A DNA stretch of 64,000 nucleotides from positions 186,001-250,000 of the forward strand of contig JACPIU010000026.1 of the NCBI GenBank assembly GCA_016187935.1, given 5' to 3'. Both the position numbers and the translations under genes were made by a program. The notes beneath the pieces are model-generated. The model was given only the letters and a program-made list of their open reading frames with translations. It was not told the origin of the DNA and did not search any database. This document shows positions 35,418 to 42,009 of this stretch, in pieces; the first letter of the stretch is position 1, and every line of letters begins with the position of its first letter. The DNA is from Bdellovibrio sp. (lineage in GTDB: Bacteria > Bdellovibrionota > Bacteriovoracia > Bacteriovoracales > Bacteriovoracaceae).

Positions 35418-35890
35418 AGATCAGAATTGTTGGCGGTTCTGGGAGTAGCAAAACGTATATAGGCAAAGAACTTTCGTTAAAACATGGGATTCCCCATTTC
35501 GATCTGGATGATATTTTATGGGATAATTTGGCTGATACATACGGGGTTAAAGCTTCCAAAGAATTAAGAGATACAAAGCTAAATGAAATTTTACAAAAGG
35601 ATAACTGGATTATTGAGGGGGTGTATTTTGGTGATTGGACGAAAGAATCTTTCTTGAACGCCGACCAGGTAATTTTACCAATGCCTTCTGTCTATCTCCA
35701 GCATTGGCGAATAGTTGTGCGTTGGTTAAAGCGTAGGATTGGTCTTGTTCATTCCAAGAAGCAGGAAACACTTATTTTTGTGCGACTCCTTAAGAGCCTA
35801 TTCGAACTGATTATTTGGAATCATCGTTACAATCGTGAAGATCTTCAAAAAGTAGAACGACTCTATCCCTTCGCTGTAAAACAGAGTTAA
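35414..35890 (+). CDS. P-loop NTPase, adenylate-kinase-like (DNA topology modulation/FlaR-like family)
   Basis: This 158-residue protein opens with a Walker A motif, IVGGSGSSKTYIGKEL, and continues with HFDLDDILW and NWIIEGVYFGDW. It resembles the small kinase-like family annotated as FlaR or topology modulation proteins. The C-terminus (LYPFAVKQS) is abrupt, but no frameshift is visible. The start overlaps the Fic stop, implying paired function. Possible roles are handling the nucleotide product of the Fic reaction or acting as a partner in a toxin/defence pair. Both are guesses. Confidence 0.7.
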   Translation: MKIRIVGGSGSSKTYIGKELSLKHGIPHFDLDDILWDNLADTYGVKASKELRDTKLNEILQKDNWIIEGVYFGDWTKESFLNADQVILPMPSVYLQHWRIVVRWLKRRIGLVHSKKQETLIFVRLLKSLFELIIWNHRYNREDLQKVERLYPFAVKQS

Positions 35891-35897
35891 CAAAAGC

Positions 35898-35933
35898 TGG
35901 CAACAAAAGTGTTCAGTGATTATTTTGTTGCCA
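35898..35933. terminator. Inverted repeat after the kinase gene, possible terminator
   Basis: Exact 11-bp arms tggcaacaaaa (35898-35908) and ttttgttgcca (35923-35933) with a 14-nt loop begin 7 bp after the kinase stop. No T-run follows, so it is either a weak terminator or a protein-binding site at the islet end. Confidence 0.45.
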
Positions 35934-36008
35934 AAGATGACTGTAACGCTATAGTTTTAAGGTGTTAGGTTGAAATGTGTTTGGCAACACGCAGTTAGAA
36001 AGTTGTCA

Positions 36009-36029
36009 CACCGTCTCCGCCATTTTTTT
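36009..36029 (+). repeat. attR-like copy of the tRNA-Ser(GCT) 3' end
   Basis: This is an exact second copy of 34199-34219, lying 7 bp before tRNA-Ser(CGA). Upstream bases do not form a tRNA, so it is only the 3' tail. Confidence 0.7.
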
Positions 36030-36036
36030 TCTAACC

Positions 36037-36126
36037 GGAGAGATGCCAGAGTGGTCGAATGGGCCGGTTTCGAAAGCCGGTGTGGGGTTTACTCTACCTA
36101 GGGTTCGAATCCCTATCTCTCCGCCA
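36037..36126 (+). tRNA. tRNA-Ser (anticodon CGA)
   Basis: Type II tRNA: acceptor ggagaga / tctctcc, anticodon stem-loop ccggtttcgaaagccgg with anticodon CGA (reads UCG), long variable arm tgtggggtttactctacct, T-loop ggttcgaatcc, encoded CCA at 36124-36126. Its 3' end is the integration site of the 7.6 kb element downstream and stays intact on the left side. Confidence 0.95.
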
Positions 36127-36129
36127 TTT
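36110..36129 (+). repeat. attL core of the integrated element
   Basis: This 20-bp sequence covers the T-stem end, acceptor strand and CCA of tRNA-Ser(CGA) plus three Ts, and is repeated exactly at 43680-43699. The bases before the two copies differ (tRNA T-loop here, unrelated there). Confidence 0.88.
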
Positions 36130-36134
36130 CATTT

Positions 36135-37367
36135 CTATCTTCCTGAAACTGCAAAATTTACTTCCTGAAAATTCTGATTTGCTCGCAGTTGCTCGCACGC
36201 CTGAGATTTTTTCATGTATGCCTCCACTTGTATCACCGCATTTTTCTGGGCCCCTTCTGGAACGCTCGCATAGTGCTGAACGAGCTTTGAATCTTTGTGG
36301 CCAGTAACAGCTTGAGTGGCATCTAGGCTACCAGTTACAAGTCGAGTAATGGTGGCCATGGAGTGTCGCATGATGTGGGTACTGGAATACTTGTCAGACA
36401 AACCACACTTCTTTAGCGCCCTATTATAGGCGTTTTGAATTGATCTATATGACAGTGCCCCACCATCGTCATGAAAAACGTAATCTGAACCGACTGCTTT
36501 GGCCGTTAAACGTCGCCTGAGTATTGTCTCAAGGGTTTCATTCATGTGGCAGTAACGAACGGCCTTATTTTTTGTGTAAGGCCTGAGCTGCATGAATCGT
36601 TTACAGTGATCCCAAACAACAACGTGCATCACAAGAATTGAGCTATTACTAAAATCAATGCTTGAGAATTGAAGCCCGGCCACTTCTGATACCCGACTAG
36701 CTAGATAGAATTGAACCATAGCAAAATCTCGGTAGAAATCAGGAAGTGCAGAGAAGAAAAGATTTACCTCATCTGGCATCATCTTTTTATTTCGCTCGAC
36801 TGGTTTTTTAATCATCCCCATCGAGTAATGACGTTTGAGCACTGGATTTCTAAAACTGAAATCGTAATTTTCCTGATACCAATTAAAAAATGCTCTGAGC
36901 TGGGTGAGAGGGTGGTCAAAATTCATTCGCCTGCTATTCGTCAAAATAGCTTTTTGTTTTTTGCTATTCACAAGCTCGTCAATAATCTCTGGAAAAATGT
37001 GGGCCATGTTCATTGGGCCAAGCGTGATAAAAAACTCAGTGTACTTTTTTATGAAATCAATAGTGGACTGCTCAAGAGTCGCAACTTTGATTTGTAGATA
37101 CAAAACCCAAGCTTGCTCAAAATTCATACCACGATCACGGCCATTTAATTCAATCGGGTCACTGTGAAAACTCTGAGCTGATTTCAACGCTGGTACATTT
37201 GGGTTAAAATTATTTTTCCATTCAATCGCATCACGAAGGCCATCAAAGGCTTCATAGTATCGTTTTCCTCTAAAGCTCTTTGTGACAACGTATGTATTGC
37301 TTGCAGTATCCTTTCGGATACCTGGGTGGTGTTTAAGCGTAAGATAACGCTTTGATTTCTCTTTCAT
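36135..37367 (-). CDS. Tyrosine recombinase/integrase
   Basis: A 410-residue phage-type integrase with an N-terminal arm-binding/SAM-like region and a C-terminal catalytic domain. Catalytic residues are readable: the first Arg in LASRVSEVAGLQF, the HxxR box in THIMRHSMATI, the third His in VTGHKDSKLVQHY, and the nucleophile Tyr in HYASVPEG. The stop lies 6 bp inside the left attachment core, the usual placement for a tRNA-targeting integrase. One pair of candidate arm-type sites (36179-36197) lies within its 3' coding end. The start overlaps the HTH gene by 4 bp, so both are read as one unit. Confidence 0.93.
   Translation of the reverse strand: MKEKSKRYLTLKHHPGIRKDTASNTYVVTKSFRGKRYYEAFDGLRDAIEWKNNFNPNVPALKSAQSFHSDPIELNGRDRGMNFEQAWVLYLQIKVATLEQSTIDFIKKYTEFFITLGPMNMAHIFPEIIDELVNSKKQKAILTNSRRMNFDHPLTQLRAFFNWYQENYDFSFRNPVLKRHYSMGMIKKPVERNKKMMPDEVNLFFSALPDFYRDFAMVQFYLASRVSEVAGLQFSSIDFSNSSILVMHVVVWDHCKRFMQLRPYTKNKAVRYCHMNETLETILRRRLTAKAVGSDYVFHDDGGALSYRSIQNAYNRALKKCGLSDKYSSTHIMRHSMATITRLVTGSLDATQAVTGHKDSKLVQHYASVPEGAQKNAVIQVEAYMKKSQACEQLRANQNFQEVNFAVSGR
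36179..36197 (+). repeat. Left arm-type integrase sites (TTGCTCGCA x2)
   Basis: Two direct copies of ttgctcgca (36179-36187 and 36189-36197, 10-bp period) lie 50 bp inside the left att core. The same doublet recurs near the right end in the same orientation. Confidence 0.65.
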
Positions 37368-37609
37368 TCTTTCTCTCCTTCATCAATCCATTTCAGGATT
37401 TCAGAGGGAAAAAAGAACAACTTGCCACCTTTTTTTCTAAACGGGATTTCTCGTCTTGAAGCCAAGTTATACACGTGCCCTACGGAGACACGCAGAAACT
37501 CAGCAACTTCATTTATGCGCCATATCTGATTGATGTAAAAGAGCTGTGACTGTCTATCACGACTATTTTGATGGCTCAAGTTATTGTCGGGGAAGGGTAC
37601 TTTTTCCAT
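37364..37609 (-). CDS. Excisionase/AlpA-like helix-turn-helix protein
   Basis: An 81-residue protein with a MerR-like HTH_17 domain: RINEVAEFLRVSVGHVYNLASRREIPFRKKGGKLFFFPSEILKWI, where YNLASRREIPF forms the recognition helix and wing. Proteins of this type act as recombination directionality factors or regulators of the linked integrase. It overlaps the integrase gene by 4 bp and lies 3 bp after the rep gene, so rep-xis-int form one minus-strand operon. In evolutionarily similar elements this order couples replication to excision. Confidence 0.85.
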   Translation of the reverse strand: MEKVPFPDNNLSHQNSRDRQSQLFYINQIWRINEVAEFLRVSVGHVYNLASRREIPFRKKGGKLFFFPSEILKWIDEGEKE

Positions 37610-37612
37610 GGG

Positions 37613-38848
37613 TCAAACACCTAAATCCATGGGGTCAGTTGGGGATGTTATAGAACCCCCAACTGAGCTTCCCGACAAATACCCATCAAGCATATCTAAG
37701 TTCTCAGCTATGCCATTATTATGAGGACTTGTGACCCGACTTCGTATCCCTTCAAGAACACGTTGAGTTTTTTCATAGTCAGCCCGTTTCTTATTGGCCT
37801 TTTGCATAAGGGGGGCCATTTGAAAGGTGGCCAAAGTTTCTAAAAATAAGTTTGGCGCAATTTCACGATGCGCACAAAGATCGGCAATCATGTCCATGAT
37901 CTGTTTCGCTGTTTTTTCAGGTGCAGTCAGACGGCGCTCGCGTAACTTAATTAACTCAAAAGGGGCAGGTTCCTCAATATAAAAAAGCCTCAACCAGTTT
38001 TTATGTATGGGCCACCGATCATATTTTTTCGTAACGGAACCGTTAGAACGAGTTCTCAGATTATGCCTTTTTGCAAATGTTTTGAGAACGAGCTTGCAAA
38101 AAGAAATCTCAGAGATACTTTTGTCAAAAATTATCTCAAGGAATGGTTCACAGTTTTCCTGCTTTAGTCGTAATTCGCATCGAGTAAGCGGAGTCTCTCC
38201 TCCAATCGCTTCAAGATATTTGTCATAATATTCTTTTTTTCTCTGGCTTCTACAGTGCTGCAACTCCTCCTTTTTATCATAAACAACGAGTTCAAACCGA
38301 GAGGTCTTAATTCCAAAACCAGTATAGATCATGGAGGCATTATCGCATTTATGGTATTCTGCATACGTGTGCTTAAAGTGATAGATATACCCATCCTGAA
38401 TAGTTTGCATATTACTCGCAGGTAATATCTCGAAAGGATTGAGCATGATGTCCTGACAGACATCTATTCTTGTAACACGAAAAGGTATATCAAACTTCTT
38501 AATCAGTCCGAGAGCTATGTCTTGCATCGACTTGAAAGCATCATCGTCTGCAAAAAAAACACCTTTAAACTGAACAGTAAGTTTGAGTTCATTTCCCGCC
38601 ATGTAGACGCTGGCAAAAATGCCGATTGTGGTTAGTTCACCTACTTCATATCTACGTCGAACTTTCTCTGGCTTACCAATGCCAGAAAATAAAATATTAT
38701 CCAATTCATTGGCATAATATTGCATCGTACTTTCAGAAATATCGGTCAAGTCTTTGTCGTCGCGAATTTTCTTTGAGGCAGTAAAAAAAACTGTATCAAG
38801 GGCCATTCTACAAATTTTTTTGTCAAGACTCTTAAGCTCAGTCTTCAT
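37613..38848 (-). CDS. Replication initiation protein, Rep_trans family-like
   Basis: This 411-residue protein resembles Rep_trans/phage-replication initiators that nick a double-strand origin for rolling-circle replication. The characteristic block FRVTRIDVCQDIML fits the family core xxRxDxxxD, preceded by LTVQFKGVFF, and TRCELRLKQENC fits the conserved downstream (R)xE(x)R strand. A nicking Tyr is likely in the YYDKYLEAIGG region but I cannot assign it firmly. An excellent Shine-Dalgarno (aggagg) lies 8 bp upstream. A 27-bp perfect palindrome lies immediately before it, a candidate origin. The acidic Asp-Pro tail is not diagnostic. Confidence 0.75.
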   Translation of the reverse strand: MKTELKSLDKKICRMALDTVFFTASKKIRDDKDLTDISESTMQYYANELDNILFSGIGKPEKVRRRYEVGELTTIGIFASVYMAGNELKLTVQFKGVFFADDDAFKSMQDIALGLIKKFDIPFRVTRIDVCQDIMLNPFEILPASNMQTIQDGYIYHFKHTYAEYHKCDNASMIYTGFGIKTSRFELVVYDKKEELQHCRSQRKKEYYDKYLEAIGGETPLTRCELRLKQENCEPFLEIIFDKSISEISFCKLVLKTFAKRHNLRTRSNGSVTKKYDRWPIHKNWLRLFYIEEPAPFELIKLRERRLTAPEKTAKQIMDMIADLCAHREIAPNLFLETLATFQMAPLMQKANKKRADYEKTQRVLEGIRSRVTSPHNNGIAENLDMLDGYLSGSSVGGSITSPTDPMDLGV

Positions 38849-38862
38849 TTTTTTGTCCTCCT

Positions 38863-38944
38863 GACCTGGCTTTTTTTATAAATCAAGGCTCCCCTCGCTT
38901 ACGCGAGGCGCTTCGCGGCCTTGATTTATAAAAAAAGCCAGGTC
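38863..38944. repeat. 27-bp perfect inverted repeat (candidate replication origin/cruciform)
   Basis: Arms 38863-38889 and 38918-38944 are exact reverse complements over 27 bp. They enclose a 28-nt loop that itself holds a 6-bp hairpin (cctcgc ttac gcgagg) and a smaller cgc-ttc-gcg. The left edge is 14 bp upstream of the rep start. Loop-in-stem structures of this kind serve as double- or single-strand origins in rolling-circle replicons. It could also be a terminator read from either strand, because the arms contain A7/T7. Confidence 0.85.
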
Positions 38945-39129
38945 TTAAAAAAGCGAGGAAACCGCTTCGCGGTTCCCCCGCAACAACTAATTATGCGAAG
39001 ACGGGTGCAAAAGCACCCTCCGGGGGCGGGGCCGGGGAAGGGGCTTTCGCTTCGTGAAAGCAGGCAGCAACGCACTGCTGTTCCAAGTGGGAGGAAAAAC
39101 TGGTAAAGTAACCTCGTCCCACTAAACTA
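38945..39129 (+). other. GC-rich, hairpin-rich non-coding region beside the palindrome
   Basis: No credible gene lies here. The segment is much richer in GC than its surroundings and has consecutive hairpins: accgcttcgcggt (38961-38973), gggtgcaaaagcaccc (39003-39018) and gctttcgcttcgtgaaagc. With the flanking palindrome and the terminator at 39130-39174 it could be a structured origin (single-strand origin) or a small plus-strand RNA opposing rep. Confidence 0.45.
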
Positions 39130-39174
39130 TTAAGGCCAAGCTCTTCGCTAAAAGTTCGCTTGGCCTTAATTTTT
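39130..39174 (+). terminator. Intrinsic terminator, plus direction
   Basis: A perfect 12-bp stem (ttaaggccaagc / gcttggccttaa, arms 39130-39141 and 39158-39169) is followed by tttttaat on the plus strand. The right arm contains the stop codon of the minus-strand gene 39166-39672. On the minus strand no T-run follows, so the main orientation is plus, implying a transcript through 38945-39130. Confidence 0.6.
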
Positions 39175-39672
39175 AATAACCAAAAGCACCAGCACTTTTT
39201 GATTCCCTTTCCAGTATTGCAAAAAGGAATCCACGGGCATTCTTGAATAATCTTGAGTCAGGTCGTCTGGTTCCAGATAGAGCAACTCGTCATTCTCAAC
39301 GCCGTACACGCACACACAATGATTTGGTGGAAAAATGATCACCGGCCTTTTTGCTTGCAATTCCCGCAATAGAAATCGGTATGCAAATTTTTCCCGTTCA
39401 TAGATTACATAATGTTCGTAGCAAAATCCGAGGCGTGCAATCACACGAACCATCTGTGAAATAGAAAGTCCAAATCTCGTAACTTGTGCTAATGAATGAT
39501 CATAGCAAGCCGCCCACATGAGATCATCCAATGCCAACTCAACCCCGTAAGCCTTTAGTGCTCCGTCGATAGAGATGAGAGGGCACGCCCAGTCAAGGGC
39601 GCGCACACTCGAAAAATCATTCTGCTTCAACGGTCGAGTTGGCAATGAGTAGGGGTCAATTCCTGTGATCAT
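39166..39672 (-). CDS. C39-peptidase-like (papain-fold) protein
   Basis: A 168-residue protein without a signal peptide. The layout resembles C39/papain-fold peptidases. The Cys block WACPLISIDGALKAYGVELALDDL (residues about 29-52) aligns with the DCGxxxxxxxxxxYG...L..L pattern. The His block FPPNHCVCVYGVENDELLYLEPDD aligns with HxVxVxG...xxxDP, with Glu-Pro-Asp where the family has Asp-Pro. The catalytic Cys and His are therefore present, but the oxyanion Gln/Gly positions differ. It could be a cytoplasmic protease processing an element product, or an inactive relative. It overlaps the upstream acidic-protein gene by an ATGA. Confidence 0.6.
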   Translation of the reverse strand: MITGIDPYSLPTRPLKQNDFSSVRALDWACPLISIDGALKAYGVELALDDLMWAACYDHSLAQVTRFGLSISQMVRVIARLGFCYEHYVIYEREKFAYRFLLRELQAKRPVIIFPPNHCVCVYGVENDELLYLEPDDLTQDYSRMPVDSFLQYWKGNQKVLVLLVIKN

Positions 39673-39983
39673 GCGACATCCTCCGACTCATCATCTTCAG
39701 ATTCGTCACTCTCATCTGAATCAGTGCAGCTATCATCGTTAAAATTTTCGTCATCATCATCCGATGATTCATCAAGCATTGCGTCTGTATCAGCAATTGC
39801 TTGATTTAAGACGGCGAAATCGACAGATTTTAGCTGTTCAATCAGTTCGTCGATAGTTCCTCTCTTGGTTAGCTCTATTTCATTGAGCGGCTCCGATTGA
39901 AGAATCGTGATCAAGCACTTCGCAAAGTCACAACCACTTTCTCTGACTGAAATTAAAGCTTCACGCTTTGTTCTAAATCCCAT
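39669..39983 (-). CDS. Small protein with highly acidic Asp/Ser/Glu tail
   Basis: A 104-residue protein of unknown function. I start it at the ATG at 39983 (MGFRTKREALISVRES) because ggag lies at good spacing upstream. A longer frame upstream would overlap the preceding gene and has no such site. The first 60 residues are helical and the last 35 consist of Asp, Glu and Ser (DESSDDDDENFNDDSCTDSD). Such tails occur in DNA mimics and in anti-restriction or histone-chaperone-like proteins. The gene overlaps the C39-like gene, so the acidic protein could be the peptidase's substrate or partner. Confidence 0.6.
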   Translation of the reverse strand: MGFRTKREALISVRESGCDFAKCLITILQSEPLNEIELTKRGTIDELIEQLKSVDFAVLNQAIADTDAMLDESSDDDDENFNDDSCTDSDESDESEDDESEDVA

Positions 39984-40104
39984 ACGAGTACTCCTTTCTG
40001 CGGAAACATAATTGCTCCATAGAAAGAAAGTAATACAAGGAGAAAGGCATTTCCACACGAGGTGCCCGCCGGATGTTTTTTTAATCAGCGGGATGAAAAA
40101 TCTG

Positions 40105-40944
40105 CTATTTTTCTTGTAAAGTTCTGTCAGGTTGTAAATACCATGCATCTCTCACGCCAGGATATGGGCATAAGATATTATTTCTTCTTAGTAGATGTTT
40201 TGGTGGCCAGAGGTTTTGGAATCTTCTCTTCTGATACGGATAATTACTGGAATATATTTTCGGATTACATTGGAGAATATCGCGGTGGTAAAAATAAGAT
40301 CGCTTCTCCTTGATATGGTGCTTTTCCACCGTCTTGAGATATTCCATACGCTCATCTGTAAGGGTGCAAAGTTTTTCCTTCCCCACACGAATCACTCTAT
40401 AGTCAGGACTAATTTCCATGTAGTTTTTCAAAGATGGTTCAGTCTTGTCACTTTTGTCATGTGACACGTGGTCTATTATCCCTGTGCCTTCTACGGTGGC
40501 GAAACCTTTTGTGTCTATAAACAAATCATCTTCAGAAAACACTTGCGATGTACCAAACTGAATAACACCCGCTTTAAACGGAAGGGAAAGAAACTTTTGT
40601 TCTCTAAAAGATGGCATTTGCTTCTTTAAAATAAATGCAAATGAAGAATTTGCTATTTTGCAACGCTGCCTTTTTATATGGTAGGTGAAGATAAGATCAT
40701 TATTGTCTTCCGCATACTTCTCTTTATTAGTTGTAACCGACCTACATACACACCTCAACTCGCTCTCTAACTCAGTGGAAATGTCATCCCAATATTTAGA
40801 AATGACGACAAGTTCATCGCGAACCATGGCGTAAGCATCGAATTTATAGTTTTCAATATTCTCTATCAGCTCGCGTCTCTTGTATTGGCCATCGTTCAGA
40901 TATTCGGCAAATGTTGGTAATTTGTCCAAGGCGGCAGAATCCAT
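40105..40944 (-). CDS. Hypothetical protein of the integrated element
   Basis: This 279-residue soluble protein is not recognised. A strong ribosome-binding site (aaaggagaa) precedes the ATG at 40944. The N-terminal 70 residues are helical (KRRELIENIENYKFDAYAMVRDELVVISKYWDD). The middle is beta-rich (FLSLPFKAGVIQFGTS), and the C-terminus is basic and aromatic (YFYHRDILQCNPKIYSSNYPYQKRRFQNL). There is no signal peptide or membrane helix. It is the first gene downstream of a phased T-tract array. A mobilisation or DNA-binding role is conceivable from the basic tail, but no family can be named. Confidence 0.55.
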   Translation of the reverse strand: MDSAALDKLPTFAEYLNDGQYKRRELIENIENYKFDAYAMVRDELVVISKYWDDISTELESELRCVCRSVTTNKEKYAEDNNDLIFTYHIKRQRCKIANSSFAFILKKQMPSFREQKFLSLPFKAGVIQFGTSQVFSEDDLFIDTKGFATVEGTGIIDHVSHDKSDKTEPSLKNYMEISPDYRVIRVGKEKLCTLTDERMEYLKTVEKHHIKEKRSYFYHRDILQCNPKIYSSNYPYQKRRFQNLWPPKHLLRRNNILCPYPGVRDAWYLQPDRTLQEK

Positions 40945-41077
40945 AACTTCTCCTTTTACTGAGACAGATGCCTGCCAGAACGTACTTCGCTCTTAATGAT
41001 TCGTCGAATATTTTGTTTATAAACTGTCAGAAGCTAGGCAATATATTGTAAGATTTCAAAGTCGATTTCTCTCTGAG

Positions 41078-41137
41078 TTTTTGAGCAGTTTTTTTTCATT
41101 TTTAGTGAGTTTTTACTGAGTTTTCAGTCAGTTTTTT
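41078..41137. promoter_or_regulatory. Phased A/T-tract array (predicted curved DNA)
   Basis: Six T-tracts begin at 41078, 41089, 41099, 41110, 41121 and 41132, intervals of 11, 10, 11, 11 and 11 bp, close to the helical repeat. The unit is roughly (c/a)TGAGTTTTT. Phased tracts bend DNA strongly. The array ends about 135 bp upstream of the gene starting at 40944 and could be an upstream activating curve, an iteron set or an initiator/recombinase-binding site. Nothing else recognisable occupies the 297-bp gap 40945-41241. Confidence 0.65.
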
Positions 41138-41241
41138 CCTACTCTCATATATCATTTTCGCCATAGTAAACCCAGACAGCTTGACGACATTTTGCTTGAA
41201 ATAAGGTTAGAATGCAGGCGTTTATGTCAAAATAGGGTGTA

Positions 41242-41574
41242 TTAATCTGCCGATTTTGTTATTTGACTCGATTCCAGTTTCTTATAAACTGTCCCATCGT
41301 ACAAGAGATAGACGTTATTCCCTTTGCTTGCAAAGTAATTTCCGTTGTCCTTAAAAAGAGTGTACCCTTTTTTTTTAAAACGAAGGCCGACTTTTTTTAG
41401 CCACACTTTATCTTCAGAACTTGAAAGGCTGGCCGGCGCACGCCCCCCTTTGCCGTCCTCTGACTGTGCCTTTACGGATGAATTGACCAAACTTGGGTGA
41501 TGGAATTCCTTATTAAAATGGGAACACCCAACGGTAGTAACAAGCAGTGCCCCTATAAGAATCAGACATTTCAT
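41242..41574 (-). CDS. Small lipoprotein
   Basis: A 110-residue protein with a lipoprotein signal (MKCLILIGALLVTTVGC, lipobox TVGC, Cys at residue 17), then a short flexible Ser/Gly/Lys region. A compact C-terminal part follows (WLKKVGLRFKKKGYTLFKDNGNYFASKGNNVYLLYDGTVYKKL) that looks like a small beta-meander. No family was recognised. It lies alone on the minus strand inside the element, beside the XRE regulator. Confidence 0.65.
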   Translation of the reverse strand: MKCLILIGALLVTTVGCSHFNKEFHHPSLVNSSVKAQSEDGKGGRAPASLSSSEDKVWLKKVGLRFKKKGYTLFKDNGNYFASKGNNVYLLYDGTVYKKLESSQITKSAD

Positions 41575-41646
41575 TGTATCAGTATCGGTATTTCGTTTAG
41601 GTACTTTAGAGTTATATGTAGATTAAAGTGGCTTAAAACAGCCAAA

Positions 41647-41931
41647 TTACTTACCTATGTCCTCAAAGAATTCAGCAAGATTTCTGTATCCAAGGTTTTT
41701 GACAAGTCTATAAAGCGTGACTATTCTCAGGTCACTTTCACCACTTACTATCTTTCTAATGGCACTCCTAGCAATTCCAGTCTCGAATGAAATTGGCTCA
41801 ATTTTACCCTCAAGTATCCGTTGCTTTATCTTTTTGCCTATTTTTTCAAGAAGTGCTTTCTCGACTTCGTCGATTACGCGTTCCCGCTTGTGTTTTTCTT
41901 GCCCCATGAACTCAATCATAGGATTACACAC
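41647..41931 (-). CDS. XRE-family helix-turn-helix regulator
   Basis: A protein of 86-94 residues. The C-terminal half is a Cro/C1-type HTH: ISFETGIARSAIRKIVSGESDLRIVTLYRLVKNLG, with the recognition helix at RSAIRKIVSGE. Upstream is a basic helix (GQEKHKRERVIDEVEKALLEKIGKKIKQRILEGK). Starts at 41931, 41919 and 41907 are possible, the last giving MGQEKHK. It is the likely repressor of the element. A palindrome (41942-41957) sits in its 5' region, and a related imperfect one (41629-41644) just beyond its stop. Confidence 0.8.
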   Translation of the reverse strand: MCNPMIEFMGQEKHKRERVIDEVEKALLEKIGKKIKQRILEGKIEPISFETGIARSAIRKIVSGESDLRIVTLYRLVKNLGYRNLAEFFEDIGK

Positions 41932-41941
41932 ATTTACAGAC

Positions 41942-41957
41942 TGGCTTAGTTAAGCCA
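41942..41957. promoter_or_regulatory. Candidate operator tggctta-gt-taagcca
   Basis: Perfect 7-bp arms with a 2-bp centre, located 11-26 bp upstream of the XRE gene and 53 bp before the porin gene on the other strand. It could control both. A similar tggct...agcca element lies at 41629-41644. Confidence 0.5.
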
Positions 41958-42009
41958 AACTCATAGCCATTTCCGCAAGGTATAAAAGTAAACCGCACAG
42001 CGGCTCTAT

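Larger units (their letters stand above)
34199..36029. mobile_element. Small tRNA-Ser-associated islet (Fic + P-loop kinase)
   Basis: A 21-bp sequence spanning the 3' end of tRNA-Ser(GCT) and following Ts (34199-34219) recurs exactly at 36009-36029, just before the next tRNA-Ser. Between the copies are two overlapping genes and two inverted repeats but no integrase. Removing one repeat plus the islet would restore a tandem tRNA cluster with about 10-15 bp spacing, like that between the first two tRNAs. This is the footprint expected of tRNA-targeted integration. The element is either a remnant or moved in trans. Confidence 0.65.

Noticed and set aside
38921-39106. Plus-strand 61-codon frame in the GC-rich region
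   Set aside because: It starts inside the palindrome arm, has no ribosome-binding site and lies over hairpins, so it is better explained as non-coding structure.
39984-40148. Upstream extension of the acidic-tail protein
   Set aside because: The extension overlaps the preceding gene, and the ATG at 39983 has a good ribosome-binding site.
41078-41137. CRISPR-like repeat array
   Set aside because: Units are about 11 bp with no spacers, and no cas gene is present. Phased T-tracts explain it.
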